Shown here: positions 13,491 to 24,090 of the stretch, piece after piece | Numbering within the stretch: the first letter of the stretch is position 1 | How the letters are laid out: every line of letters begins with the position of its first letter | Origin: Trochalopteron elliotii | Lineage: Eukaryota > Chordata > Aves > Passeriformes > Leiothrichidae | Direction: 5' to 3' | Assembly: GCA_024734555.1 (NCBI GenBank) | Contig: JANPWX010000336.1 | Location: forward strand, 1,143,749-1,207,748 | DNA length: 64,000 nt | Position numbers and translations under genes: made by a program | Notes under the pieces: model-generated | Databases searched by the model: none | What the model was told of the DNA's origin: nothing | The model's input: only the letters and a program-made list of their open reading frames with translations

Positions 13491-15357
13491 TCCCAAAATG
13501 TTTTTAAAAAGAGGTGCAGGCCCCTGGGTTACCAAATCTTTAAAAGGATTTCCTGTGCCCCACAAAACAGGTGGAAAGCTCTAAAGCCCAGCCTGGCAAT
13601 TCAGCCTGCACACGCCAGATTCAAGATTTGGCCAAAAACCTTAAATGAACCAATGTAACAGCTGCCACAAAAGCTGACAACCCCTGATCAATATCTTCCA
13701 TGTTCAAGGCAGCACAAGCCACCCCTCTGCAAAACAATCCCAAAGCCTGCAAAGAGTAAATAAATGACAATAAATTTAAGAAGCTTGAGTTTTCTTTGGC
13801 TTGGGAAACCCAGGCAGAACCCTTTGGTTTTCAACAGCAGCGCATCTTTAACACAGAGCAGCAATGATGAAAGCATTTGAGACACCTGTGAGAGACCAAA
13901 AAACACCTCTAAAAAAAAATAAGATATTCACCAAGGCTGCAGACACATATGTGTTGCAAAGAACTAATGAAGCTTAAAAGACATCAGAAATGTTAACACA
14001 ATGAACATGAAAATACGGAGTGTGTTAAAGCCTTTTGCATTACTTCATTCTAGAGCTTTCTTTTCCTAATTTGACTTTGGTTTTCAGTCTAGATTATAAA
14101 GAAGATTTAAAACACAGATACTTTTTTCCCTTCCAATGAAGCCTTCCCATTAATAAAAAGGAAACAAAGAAAATGAAGAAAGTGAGTAGTAAAACTTTTA
14201 CAACATAATAAAGTATATCAGAATCCCAGTGCAGCACAATTGGAATTGTCTAAAGATGCTGAATTATGGGTGGTTGTCATATAAAGTTCAGTCCATGGTA
14301 TTAGAAATCATATTCTCCAGCAACATGTATATAATTGAGAGATCTTCATAATAACCCTCAGTTTAAAGGCTCATAAAACTGTGCTTTACCCGTAATTTGC
14401 AAGAGGAAAGAATTCTTAAAGGAGAGGAACATCTTTTTCTCAGAAGGACTCTGAAGGCAATACACTGAGCATTTTTAAGCAAGCAACCCTAGAAGCTCTC
14501 TCTTTCTTCCACAGATTCCGGTAGGGCATTATAGTAACCCTCAGTTTAAATAGATAAATATGTATCTGTAGTACACACACACTAGAAAGAAAATCAACCA
14601 AACTAACCAGAAAGTATCACATCGAGAGGAACACTCTCTAAGTATGTTGGAAACAAAGCATGTTACATTTTTTCCCTACAAGTGCAGAGGTTACATTTAG
14701 GTAAATACCTTGATGTAACACTGTAACCAACACTTAAACAAGGTAGGGCATTCACAGGCGCAGAAAATGAAGATTGTTGCTTTTATGAAATCGCGTAAAC
14801 TACATTTATCCACCTCCCATATATATAACAGGAGAATAATTCTGTAAATATTATCAGGTCTTGACACTCTCACTGTGCAGACTCACAAAACTCTCAGTCT
14901 CTACCTGACATTCTAAACAGAACTCCTTTCAGTTTGTTATAATCAACTATAGTTTTGTAAATAAAATTTGTTTGTTTTCAAATAAAGCTACTTCAAGCTG
15001 TTTCGGGAAGCAAAGAAAGCAATAGTATTAATAATAATAACAACCATTTCTATTTGGATTTCAGAACCTGAGTAAACAAAACCAGCACATGTTAAGCCTA
15101 GTGTTTTCCTACCTGGAGCAGGTAAGGACCAGCTCTCAAATGCCACCTTGGGATAGTTCAGACTAGTAATCCCGTTCATGTTTAGATGAGACACCAGCAC
15201 AAACAAGAACCAAAAGAAAAGAAAATCTTCCCTGTCCTCCTCTGTTATGAGCAATGCCAACAGCAGTGGCTCAGACCTGGTAAGCAAAGCAAGGACCAGG
15301 AGGACCAGAGCAACCCAACCCTCAGCTAGAGAGAAACAGGCTTAAGAGGAGACTTAC

Positions 15358-15462
15358 TGCCTGCCATGTGACAGGGTGAGGTGTGCTGCCCATTGGGAGT
15401 GCTGGAGGTGAGGTCGATGGCCATGCCGCAGTGCTCCCTTTCGGGCGAATAGTCATTGTCAC
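15358..15462 (-). CDS. IKZF2: IKZF2 (Helios) second coding exon, end of codon 12 to residue 46
   Basis: On the minus strand the exon opens with GT, completing Cys12, then reads DNDYSPE followed by [19 protein letters not shown] and HTSPCHMAG. It ends with one base (A) of the next codon. The block [13 protein letters not shown] is diagnostic of Helios and separates it from IKZF1, IKZF3 and IKZF4, whose N-termini differ. The acceptor is CTGGCAG (AG at 15464-15463), with a CTGAC branch-like motif about 20-30 nt upstream but a poor pyrimidine tract. The donor is GTAAGT (15357-15352). Length is 105 nt, phase 1 at both ends, so skipping it would keep the frame. The segment lies before the DNA-binding fingers and has no domain of its own. 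The zinc-finger exons are not in the window. Two cysteines (in EHCG and SPCH) appear where I recall serine in the human protein, probably lineage substitutions. Codon use is ordinary. Confidence 0.94.
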
Positions 15463-16202
15463 CTGCCAGCACAACACAGGTCCCCCGTCAGTTTTTATCC
15501 CCTTCTCCAGCACAGACACACAAAAGATCAAGAGCCACAACCCGCTCGCCCCCTTTGCCCCTGCCCTTCCCTCCTTGGCTGGCGGGGTCTTTCAGAGCCT
15601 GTCAAATCTCGACTCTCAGTGGCCCCAAGGAAACATCTGGCTGATTTTAAGAGCCCCCTCAAAGCTACTGTCACCAGTCTTTTACAGCACAGTCCCGTGG
15701 CAAACCTTGTCCAAGCTGCTTGGTCTTAAGTAAGTTAGGATTACTTTTCCATTAGCAGACAGGGAGAATCCTGGCTGGGGAGGGGAAGACTGGAATAGTA
15801 ATTCACCATATAGACGTTCCCCCCCAAAGCTTTGGGTTAACTGACAGTCAAACAAAACACTTACACAACCCCCTCCCCACAGAAAACAAGAGACATACAT
15901 AGGGAAAGGCATAAAAAGTTTTTGGCTGCAGTTTGAATTTCTGGAGATGAACTCTCTCTCATTTGCAAAGTTCATTCACCTTCAGCAAATATTTAAACCT
16001 AAAGATACTCACCCATGCACCCATCCCCATGCATTTCTCAGTCATACAGGGAGTTTATATTTAAATAATATACTACTAATTCAGTGTCAATGCAGACACT
16101 GCACACAAGGAAGCTAAACTTTCAGTTTAGGTGTCCGCATTATACAAAAGACAGTAGGAGAAGAAAAGTAACTCAGAATAATCAAGCAAAATGACTACTT
16201 AC
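15463..16202 (-). other. IKZF2: IKZF2 intron between the two coding exons
   Basis: This is a 740-base phase-1 intron bounded by GTAAGT (16202-16197) and CTGGCAG (ending at 15463). I see no repeat, exon or RNA gene inside it. Short open frames on both strands are not conserved-looking. Confidence 0.9.
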
Positions 16203-16236
16203 ATGTAATATATCCATCAACAGCCTCTGCTTCCAT
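16203..16236 (-). CDS. IKZF2: IKZF2 (Helios) first coding exon, residues 1-11 plus one base
   Basis: Helios is a nuclear zinc-finger transcription factor of the Ikaros family that dimerises with other Ikaros proteins and acts in T cells and haematopoietic progenitors. Read on the minus strand, the ATG (A at 16236) opens MEAEAVDGYIT plus one base of a cysteine codon. This agrees with the Helios start as I recall it (METEAIDGYITC). The exon ends at 16203, directly before a GTAAGT donor (16202-16197). A pyrimidine-rich tract ending in TTGCAG places the acceptor at 16253-16252, so the exon is 16203-16251 with 15 nt of 5'UTR. The ATG has a strong Kozak context (A at -3, G at +4). Phase is 1, matching the next exon, whose GT completes codon TGT. 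The exon is too short to stand out as an ORF. The full protein is about 520-530 aa, so only the N-terminal tip is here. Confidence 0.92.
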
Positions 16237-18038
16237 AGTCAAAGTGCAGTGCTGCAAGGCAGAAAAGTACACCCTCAGAGACGCCTGTCAGTATCAACCA
16301 TTAAATGATTAAACTTACTTAAAGCCCTAAGTAGTTGCCCATTTTATTGCTGTTGCAACCACTGCCTAGAGAAACACACAAGTGCCCTGCATGTGCTCAT
16401 CTGCAAATCACTGAAGTCTTCCCGTAAATTATGTGAGCAGACATGCAGCTGCCTCCTGGCCAGGTGGCACCTGGATCATCCTGGTCTGACCATACCTCTC
16501 TCTGTGTCCCACTCACATTTTTTGCCCGATCTGAGAGTTTTTTCCCTGACTGCCACTTGTTTGTTCAAGCTGGGATGGTAGTCCTTTATCAATTATCTGC
16601 TCTACCTGCAGCCAGAACAGACTTTGAGGATTTGGATGCTACTAACAATTGCTCTTTTCACATGCACTACGAGAGACTGCCTCCTGGTCTAAACAAAATA
16701 AACCCTCCCGTGTCCATTCCCCTCGGAGAGAGCTGTTCCAGCTTTGTCCCACACCTGTGTGCACACACACCTGTACACACACCTGTTCACTCTAACCCTA
16801 TTTATCTGCCACAGCACAGGGCCAAACATCACATTTCATACTCCCAGATCACACATTTTGTGGTGTGAAGCAATCTTAAAGTTTCTGGAAGCACTTTGCT
16901 GACACAGAACAAGCTATTACTTTCCCGAAACCCAAGTAACTGTATAGAATGACACCCCCTAGCTATCATTTGATATATATTGTGGGGGAAAAAAAAAAAA
17001 AGAGGGGAGAGATCAATAATCATAACTATGTTCTTTTAAGTGGAAAAGTTAAGAATCTGACATGACCAGAGGAAAATTTTATTTCCTCTCTCCCTCCTTG
17101 GCCTCTTTTTTGCCTTTAGTTTCAAAACTCTCACTGCACCAGGCAGCTAAATTATTCACAATGAGCCATTTCTGTATTGATCGCCAAGTATATTTAGCCC
17201 TGGCTCCTGGAATTTCTCCATTACTTACTGGAAAACAGGCAGCTTCACTTCTTGTCTCCAAAACCACTTCCCTCCCCCTCCCTTAACCCTCTTTCCTTCC
17301 CCCCCTTCCACTCCCTGCCTTTCCCCCAATAAATAAATACTTTTCTCTGTGTTCTTCTTTGGTATAAAGCAGATCAAATTCCCAAGGCATTCAGCACATA
17401 ACACTTAAATTTCAACCTGCCTAGCTGCTACCAAACTCTCTTCAATTACTGATTTTCACAACTCTTAAAAAGAAATCTCAAAAAAAAAAAAAAAAACCCC
17501 AAAAAAACCAACCGCAAACAAGTTTTCAGAACAGGTAAGTCACTTCCTCAAGCCCTTCAAAATTACCTTATCTTCCCCCTAGTCCAGGTAGGCAGGCACA
17601 CACTGAGAAAAAGAAAGAAACATCAGAAGCAACAGGGAAAGATCATCCCAGCCAATGAAGTGGAAGGAAAGAAAGGGGAGGAAGGGAGGAGGAAAAGAAA
17701 GGAAGACAAAAAGAAACACAGAAACATCCATAACCTAAATTAAAACACGGCTTGATTTTTATTTTTTTTTATTTCTTCAATAGGGAGAGGAGGAGGAAGA
17801 GGAGAGGGAAAAGAAAAAGTTTGGTCACCATTTTTAGGCTGGTGATGGCAAATCCCAGCTGCTGAGCCTTCCTCTCCACAAGGAATGGAGGGAGAGTTTT
17901 GCTCCAGCTGAAGACACAGAAAGATGGAGAAAGTTTCTAAAAATGGGGTTTTTTAAAGGCAGGGGTAGAGGAGGGGGGGAAAGAGAGATGGGGAGGGGGG
18001 AGAGGGATAGGGGAGAGAAACTCGCCCCCGCCACTTAC

Positions 18039-18120
18039 AGGTGGGGCATGCGGAGCCGGGGAGCCGGGAAGCCCCGGGATGAGCCGGCGGGGAAACTCGC
18101 TCAGGAATGGCACATACTTT
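18039..18120 (-). other. IKZF2: Candidate alternative 5'UTR exon end of IKZF2 (exon 1b)
   Basis: A near-consensus minus-strand donor, CACCT followed by GTAAGT (GT at 18038-18037), lies at the edge of the CpG island. An exon ending at 18039 could splice to the acceptor at 16251 as an alternative first exon, or be an internal 5'UTR exon. The 5' boundary is not visible and the right coordinate is nominal. Evidence is the splice site only. Confidence 0.3.
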
Positions 18121-18141
18121 GAAGAAAGATGAAGAAAAAAA

Positions 18142-18220
18142 AAAAAAAAAAAGAGGGAGAGGGAGAGGGAGGGAGGGAGGTCAGCCGGTGCTACAGCAAT
18201 GCGATTAACTAGCGCGGAGA

Positions 18221-18253
<33 letters not shown>

Positions 18254-18254
18254 G
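18142..18254. repeat. GA-rich simple repeats
   Basis: GGGAGA/GGGAGG units (about 18150-18180) and GAGAGAAA units (about 18216-18254) lie inside the promoter island. They could be GAGA-type nucleosome-poor elements or plain low-complexity sequence. Confidence 0.8.
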
Positions 18255-18999
18255 AAAACTTGATCCACCGGTTCCTTACGGATTCCAGGGGATCGGGGGG
18301 AGCGGAGGGAATGCGGGGCGGGATGGGAAGAGGGGATGCGGGGCGGGATGGGAGGAGGGGGGGGCCCGGCGGGCGCACTCACACCCCGCGCAGCAAACCC
18401 GGGCCAACTTCCCCGGAGCGCCGCTCCGGCCCTGGGCGACGCCGGGCTCCGCGCCTCATCTTGCCTCTCCCCGCCCCTGCCACAACCTGTCAAAGTCATG
18501 GAAGTCCTGCTTCGCTTGTCATTTTATTCCCTTTCCCCGCTTCTCCCCGCCGCAGGCCGCAGCCCCCCGGGGGCGCGCAGGTGGCGGCGGGCGCTGAGGG
18601 AAATGGCAGCGGGGCCGGGCTGGGTAACGGACCGGCGAGATCCGCCGCGCCTTCTGCCCCTGCTTCTTTTTTGGTCTTCACAGGGGTTTTTTTGTTTCGT
18701 TGGTTTTGGGTTTGTTCTTTTTTTTTTTTTTTTTTAAATTATTTTTTATATTTTGGGCTAACAGCAACAAGTCATCGGCGCCCGCGGGGATGCTGCACAG
18801 CCGCGCTCGGCTCGGGGACCCTCCGCACACACAGACCCGCACGGACGGACCGAGCCCCGCGTCCCGCCGGCCCCGGAACGGAGCTGTCCCTCCTCCCGCC
18901 GGGGAAAGGGGGACCGGGGAGGGAGAGGAGAGGAGGGGAGGAAGGGGGGGGGGGAGAAAGAAAAAGAAAGAAATAATAAGAAGCCAGGCGCAGATTTAC

Positions 19000-19250
19000 C
19001 TCAGCCGCGCAGGCAGTGAGTCAGTTCCATCCCCCTTTTGTTTGTGTGTTTATTAGTGTCGGCTCCCTCTGCCCAGTGGAGGTGTGTTTGTGCACGGCAG
19101 TTGGCTGTGGGGGGACTAAGGCGGCGGAGGAGCCGTAGCTAAGGGTAATCCTGTTTTTACTTCCTCCATCTTCAGAGAGCAGAGGGTTAGCCTGGGACAG
19201 CTGGTCAAACCCCGAGAAACCGATCCGGCGGCGGCGGCGGCGGCCGCTCT
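19000..19250 (-). other. IKZF2: Candidate IKZF2 noncoding first exon (exon 1a); 5' end not determined
   Basis: On the minus strand the sequence GGCTGAG is followed by the donor GTAAAT (18999-18994), giving an exon end at 19000. Joining it to the acceptor at 16251 places TGA (19021-19023) in frame, eight codons before the exon end, upstream of the Helios ATG, with no intervening ATG in that frame. The 19060-19215 part looks less repetitive than its flanks and includes GGAGGAAGT (19167-19159), an ETS/PU.1-type core. A (GGC)n run lies at about 19228-19243. The transcription start is unknown and may lie in the gap beyond 19440, so the right boundary given is nominal. Assignment is inference from splice signals and position, with no coding check possible. 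Confidence 0.5.
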
Positions 19251-19440
19251 CCCTCCCTCCCTCCCACAGACACACACACAGACACACACACTCATTCGCT
19301 CCCTCCTTCACACACTCCCTTCCCTCCCTCACACACAGATACGCGCACTCCCTCCCTCCCTCACACACACTCACAGATAGGCGCACGCCCTCACACCCAT
19401 ACACACCTCCTCCTTCACACACACTCCCTCAGACACACAC
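19250..19440. repeat. CTCCC / CACACA low-complexity tract
   Basis: Imperfect tandem units of CTCCCTCC and CACACACA(G) run to the gap edge. On the minus strand they encode the Cys/Val/Glu-rich start of a chance 5'UTR open frame. Confidence 0.85.
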
Positions 19441-19816
19441 NNNNNNNNNNNNNNNNNNNNNNNNNNNNNNNNNNNNNNNNNNNNNNNNNNNNNNNNNNNN
19501 NNNNNNNNNNNNNNNNNNNNNNNNNNNNNNNNNNNNNNNNNNNNNNNNNNNNNNNNNNNNNNNNNNNNNNNNNNNNNNNNNNNNNNNNNNNNNNNNNNNN
19601 NNNNNNNNNNNNNNNNNNNNNNNNNNNNNNNNNNNNNNNNNNNNNNNNNNNNNNNNNNNNNNNNNNNNNNNNNNNNNNNNNNNNNNNNNNNNNNNNNNNN
19701 NNNNNNNNNNNNNNNNNNNNNNNNNNNNNNNNNNNNNNNNNNNNNNNNNNNNNNNNNNNNNNNNNNNNNNNNNNNNNNNNNNNNNNNNNNNNNNNNNNNN
19801 NNNNNNNNNNNNNNNN
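19441..19816. other. Assembly gap (376 N)
   Basis: The run of N is flanked on the left by CACACA/CTCCCT repeats and sits next to the CpG island, a common cause of sequencing dropout in birds. It may hide the IKZF2 transcription start. Confidence 0.99.
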
Positions 19817-21382
19817 CTAAATGATTCAGCCAGCCCAAGACACTAAAGTTAATTGACAGCTCTCTCCCCAATACCACAAATTTGAGCCAATTAGTCATTA
19901 CGCCACCTCTGTGAAGTGGGTTTAACTTAACTCTTCTCATTTTGCATAGGAAGAAGGCGGAAAGGTCAGGGGACTGGCCACAGAGAGCACTCAGAGCTGA
20001 GCCTAGAAAGCAAACTTCATGTTTCCCACGCCTACGTATCAACAGCTAGACTTGGCTTGCCTACACCAGAAAGTAGACTGGCATAGCTGGAGCTGGATAA
20101 TTATACCGTAACAGTTTATGCCGGAATAAGTCTCCTTGTGGACACTCTCCTCCAGATGGAAAGTGACTTCCCAAAAGCTGTCTAAATGAATTCACTCAAC
20201 AGCACACACTTGGAGTTTTGTCTTTTCTCCCACTCCCCTTCCCCTGTTCATTTTGGGGGGTAAAAATTCCTGAGACGTGGGTCTCAGCAGCATTTCGAAG
20301 CCTTTGATCACTTTTACAGACCATTAAAAGCCGGGACAACTGCAAAACATGTCATTGAAATGCTACAAGTCTTGTTGTCAAGATTTTTATGGTGCTTTTC
20401 ATCAAAATGTTGAAAACTGAAAGCTTCCAGCTGGCTCTTCTTACAGGTAATAACTTAATAGCTAACAGCTTTTCTCCCAAAGCTGCTGGAACCTGCTTGA
20501 GCCATGGAAGCTGATGGGAAAAGCCAGACCCATCCTCTACAGTAAATATTTTCTGATTTTTTTTTAAATCCTGCTGCTCTGCAAGGCTTTGAAACCAAAT
20601 AAAGCTGTGAAAACAAGGAGGAGTGACCAAGGGAAAAGTACGGGGCAGGGAATAAAGTGGCAGGACTTGGCTTTGTAAATCAGCTTGCCAACTCCAAGGG
20701 CTGCAGAGATGAGCACATCCTCACTACAGCAACACAGGGCTGAATCACCAGTTTTAAGGGAGAACTTGGCTCTGGGCTGTAGCAAGAGCTCCACAGTGAT
20801 TTACATTGCCCAACTCAGCAGAGCTGCTGTGGTGATCTCTTGAGGGCCAAGTGATGGCTTGGGGATCAAGAGAGCCAGATTCACATCCAACAATGACCAG
20901 AGGTCCTCCACATGATTTTGGCCAAGCCATTTCAGTTCTTCATTTCTGAAACACAGCAATTAATGCAATGAGAGCTTTTCTTCTGCCGAGCAGCGTCCCA
21001 AGAGCATTCCTCAGCTTTGCCACATTACAGAGGTCCCTCTGGCACATCTCTGAAAGAGCCATTCCTGGAGCTCCTGGGAACTCCTTTCTATTGCCACCTA
21101 CAGGACCTCAGCCCTGCCTGCCCTGGGACAGTGTCCTGCCACTTAAGTCCGGCTGTCCCCAGGATCACAGGCTGTGCCAACAACCACCTACTCAAGAGCT
21201 GTGATGTCCTCCTTGGCACTTGCTCAGTCTCCCTGAGCCTTGGTTCCCCTCCTGTGTGCTGGAGATAACACAGCTCCCTGGTCTCACAGGAGAGATTAAT
21301 TTCTCATCACTTGACAGCAATGTGCTTTGATAGGTTTGATGTGCTCAGCCCGTTTTCAGCTGAATAATTAAATATTCAACCC

Positions 21383-21422
21383 ATATATATATATGTGTGT
21401 GTGTATATGCACATGCACATGT
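21383..21422. repeat. (TA)n(TG)n microsatellite
   Basis: Short alternating TA then TG tract followed by two CACATG units. No function inferred. Confidence 0.85.
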
Positions 21423-22754
21423 GAGAATTATTATTCAAAACCTCCATCATGCTTTTTATGTAAATTCTGGTATAAAGTTTCTAATTCCCCTTTTTTTTAT
21501 GCCTGTATAAGGTCAAGGTGCTCAAGGAGTTCGCTCCCAAAACCTTCTATTGGGTATTCAAGTAAATAGTAGCTCAGCACAGCGGAAGCTCCAGCCTTAG
21601 GTACACTTAGCAAATTAAAAAAGACTGATGTGCCACACTGTTGCCTTGGACAGCGCTGAGTAGGACAGAGCAGACCCCTGCATCAGCTCTCTTGCTGTTG
21701 GACTGAGCCCTCTCTTCCCTTCCCACAGAAGGGGCACTTTGAAGGCAAACTGGATCCAGTCCCAAAATACTTTGAAGAGGGCAAACACAGACCTTTCTTT
21801 ACTTAACTGTTCGTTGGGCAATCTAAAAACTATATAAGCACTAATCTATTTGTTATTCCATCTTCTCCTCTTCCCTACAATAAAGCACTGTTTTATGCTT
21901 ATATGTATCAATAAATGGACCTATAAAGAAAATAAGGAACATCCTTGAATACCTTCAGAGCATAGTCTATTAATTTTAAAAGGGATGAAACATACTGTAC
22001 TCCTTGTATTTTACCAAGATAAAAGCCTATAGATTAATTCCTATTAAAATAGTTGGTATTTTCAGGACATGCAGATGTAATTTATGGAGAGGCATAATGC
22101 TCATATTAGCTCAAAGGCCACAGAAACTGTAGATCTGTGTCTGTTACTGTAGTTGTACAGGCATTCATTGTACAGAGAGCAGTTGAAAAGGCAGAGTATG
22201 TAATCTGAATACTAAATTTGTGAATAGTTTCTCACTTGGGCTGGTTAGGCTTTTCAAGCGCAGCGGATGCTTTGTGGGGGACTTTGTAAAACATTCTCCT
22301 AATATATCACATGGTTCCTGTATTTTCTTCTCTTATCTTTACTGTTGGAGCTTTATTCATGAAGACAAAATATTTGATTCTTAAAAGGGCACCAGCTCCT
22401 GCTCTGTGCTCTCCACCTGAATTCAGTGTTCTCTGTGTGAGACTATTTTTACAACAAATACTTCTTCCTTTCTCTATAACGTGGACAACTTTAGGTGTGT
22501 ATAACTCAGAACTATACAAGAAACAGATCTTTTCCCTCACCCTCATACATTCCAATTGCTATATCCAAGTTACTTGCAAAATAGTATTATATTTTCTTTT
22601 TTATCATCCACAATAAAAGTATACAGATTTTGTCTTTTATTATAGAGATATAAATGTATATGGATATTTCATTTATGAGGAAGGGAAATTCTAAAGTGTC
22701 CTAACAAAATTTAATTATGACACAAGCTACTAACAGAGAATCCTTGAGCCTGGG

Positions 22755-22815
22755 ATCATTTTTATTCGTTGCTTGTACAGCACCTAGCACAATGAGGATT
22801 TATGCATGACCTAGC
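22755..22815. repeat. Probable ancient CR1/L3-like 3' remnant
   Basis: 'cttgtacagcacctagcaca' followed by 'atgagg' matches a motif I know from old repeats throughout reptile and bird genomes (TGTACAGCGCCTAGCACAATGGGG). Flanks are too diverged to extend it. Confidence 0.5.
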
Positions 22816-23981
22816 TTCCCACTTAGTACTTCAACAAAAATAAGAATTAACTCTTGATCTGCTTATGGCTGGAAAACACAGTACTGACAGAATTATGTAC
22901 ATCTCATGCTGCACAGAGAACACCACAGAACTATGAAGCTCATAAAGTAGCCAATACAGGAGTGTGCTGGATCTATTTAAATTACTGGATCTGCTGGAGG
23001 TATTTAGGCAGAGAGACAGTTGTTACTCAGACTAAAATTTGGCGAAATGACAGGTGTCAGTTATATTGAGTATTGCAAAGTACCAGGGAACATTCAGTGA
23101 CAAACAACCAGGCTCACAGCTTTGCTGTGAACAGCTGAAAATTTGGTGGGAATAGAGTTCTTCCATTCTCTATGACAGGATTACCATGAATGTTGAATGT
23201 CAAAAGTTGCCATTTGGGTTTGAAAGGGCTCCTACAACACAGAAGACTTCTACCAGATTTGGCTATGAACATCATGGGAGCAGGTCTTGTGGGGCTTCCA
23301 ACACTGACCTGCTGAGTTCAGCCTGCTCTATTTATGCTGGATGAGATACAAACTAGATATAGCCACCCAATGCATACATTTCAGTACTTGAAAAGAGTTT
23401 CTACTACAGCTCTTTAAAGCTTGGCAAAGAATTGAGGAATAAGGACATTTTCTCACTGAATCCAGCCTGCCTGTAGGTGCACAGGACTGGCCAGTAGCTT
23501 CCCAGGGCCCAGGAGCCACAGGGGTGCCCCAGGTCAGCCTGGCAGGAGCCTCAGCAACCCAGGGTCCATCCCACAGCACCCAGGCTAGAGATGATGGCCA
23601 GTCTAACCAAGAACCCTGATTTTCAGGCAAAGCTGTGGCCGTGAGGCAGCTCAAGAAGTCAGTCTGCAGGTCAGGAACAGCAGGGTCCATGGCTTGCCAG
23701 GGTCACAGCTATGGCCATGCAGGAGACCAGCCCTCCTCAAACAAGGCCCAGACTCCGGGGCTGAGTTTAAATGAGCTCCTGAGCTGTGGTAGGAGCATGG
23801 GTAAAGGCCACAGCTGAGGCTGAGCAGGGTCATTTAAGTCTGTTAGTGCCAACCCAGCTTGAACTCTGAATAATACAGAACGACAAGGAGAAGAATAGTT
23901 GACCTGAGTGAGGCCATGACCTCATGAAGTGAGGTTGTCTCACTGACTGTGCACACTCTTGCTTTGCAGGAGCTGGTACAA

Positions 23982-24090
23982 AATCATTGAATCATTTAGG
24001 TTGCAAGAGACCTCTAAGATCGAGTCCAGCTGTTGCCCCAGCACTGCCAGGCCTGCCACCAACCCATGTCCCCAAGTGCCACATCTCCAT
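23982..24090 (-). repeat. CR1 LINE 3' fragment, different subfamily
   Basis: It begins 'aatcattgaatcatttagg' and continues 'ttgcaagagacctctaagat'. It ends with 'catgtccccaagtgccacat', which is the CR1 3'UTR type with 'accatgtccccaagtgcca' rather than the 'gccatgggcaggga' type seen elsewhere in the window. It is short and 5'-truncated. Confidence 0.85.

Larger units (their letters stand above)
1..15357 (-). other. IKZF2: IKZF2 intron after the second coding exon (open at the left edge)
   Basis: This intron begins at the GTAAGT donor (15357-15352) and runs off the window. No acceptor followed by the expected next Helios coding segment (NSVKLEMQSDEE-like) or any C2H2 zinc-finger coding was found on the minus strand, so the intron is at least 15.3 kb. 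It is AT-rich and holds one CR1 fragment (2598-3015), an A/AAAC-rich simple repeat (13404-13490), possible ancient repeats (1230-1317 and 12211-12305) and otherwise unique sequence. Long first introns of Ikaros-family genes often hold enhancers. I can point to candidates only by eye, for example around 11500-11900. Confidence 0.8.
16252..18999 (-). other. IKZF2: IKZF2 5' intron between the noncoding first exon and the first coding exon
   Basis: If the donor at 18999-18998 is used, this is the 5'UTR intron. It ends at a good pyrimidine-rich acceptor (TTTTCTGCCTTGCAG, AG at 16253-16252). It contains a CA/GT-rich patch near 16750-16790, an oligo-A run at about 17480-17500, purine-rich stretches (17640-17715, 17780-17820) and the CpG-rich part of the promoter region from about 18010. 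An alternative shorter intron would start at the GTAAGT donor at 18038. Confidence 0.6.
18010..19440 (-). promoter_or_regulatory. IKZF2: CpG-island promoter of IKZF2, truncated by an assembly gap
   Basis: GC content and CpG density rise sharply compared with the AT-rich flanks. The densest stretches are 18040-18110, 18280-18660 and 18775-18930, and a (GGC)n run lies near 19230. GA-rich tracts (18142-18180, 18216-18254), an oligo-T run (about 18719-18735) and CTCCC/CACA pyrimidine-rich repeats (19250-19440) are interspersed. No TATA box is evident, as is usual for CpG-island promoters. It lies 5' of the IKZF2 start codon on the minus strand, so it is the likely promoter. The island may continue through the unsequenced 19441-19816. 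Long open frames here, such as a 238-codon plus-strand frame at 18260-18976, reflect stop-poor GC-rich DNA. Confidence 0.8.

Noticed and set aside
15383..15733. Plus- and other-frame ORFs overlapping the second Helios exon
   Set aside because: They are in the wrong strand or frame. The minus-strand frame with Helios identity and splice borders is the real one.
17525..17540. Plus-strand donor-like ACAG/GTAAGT
   Set aside because: A lone good 5' splice motif with no supported upstream exon or promoter on the plus strand.
18260..18976. 238-codon plus-strand open frame in the CpG island
   Set aside because: Gly/Arg/Pro-rich translation from GC-rich, stop-poor DNA, with overlapping frames on both strands and no domain. 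It is antisense to the IKZF2 promoter.
19371..20042. 223-codon minus-strand frame across the gap
   Set aside because: More than half of it is N. It is open only because unknown bases cannot contain stops.
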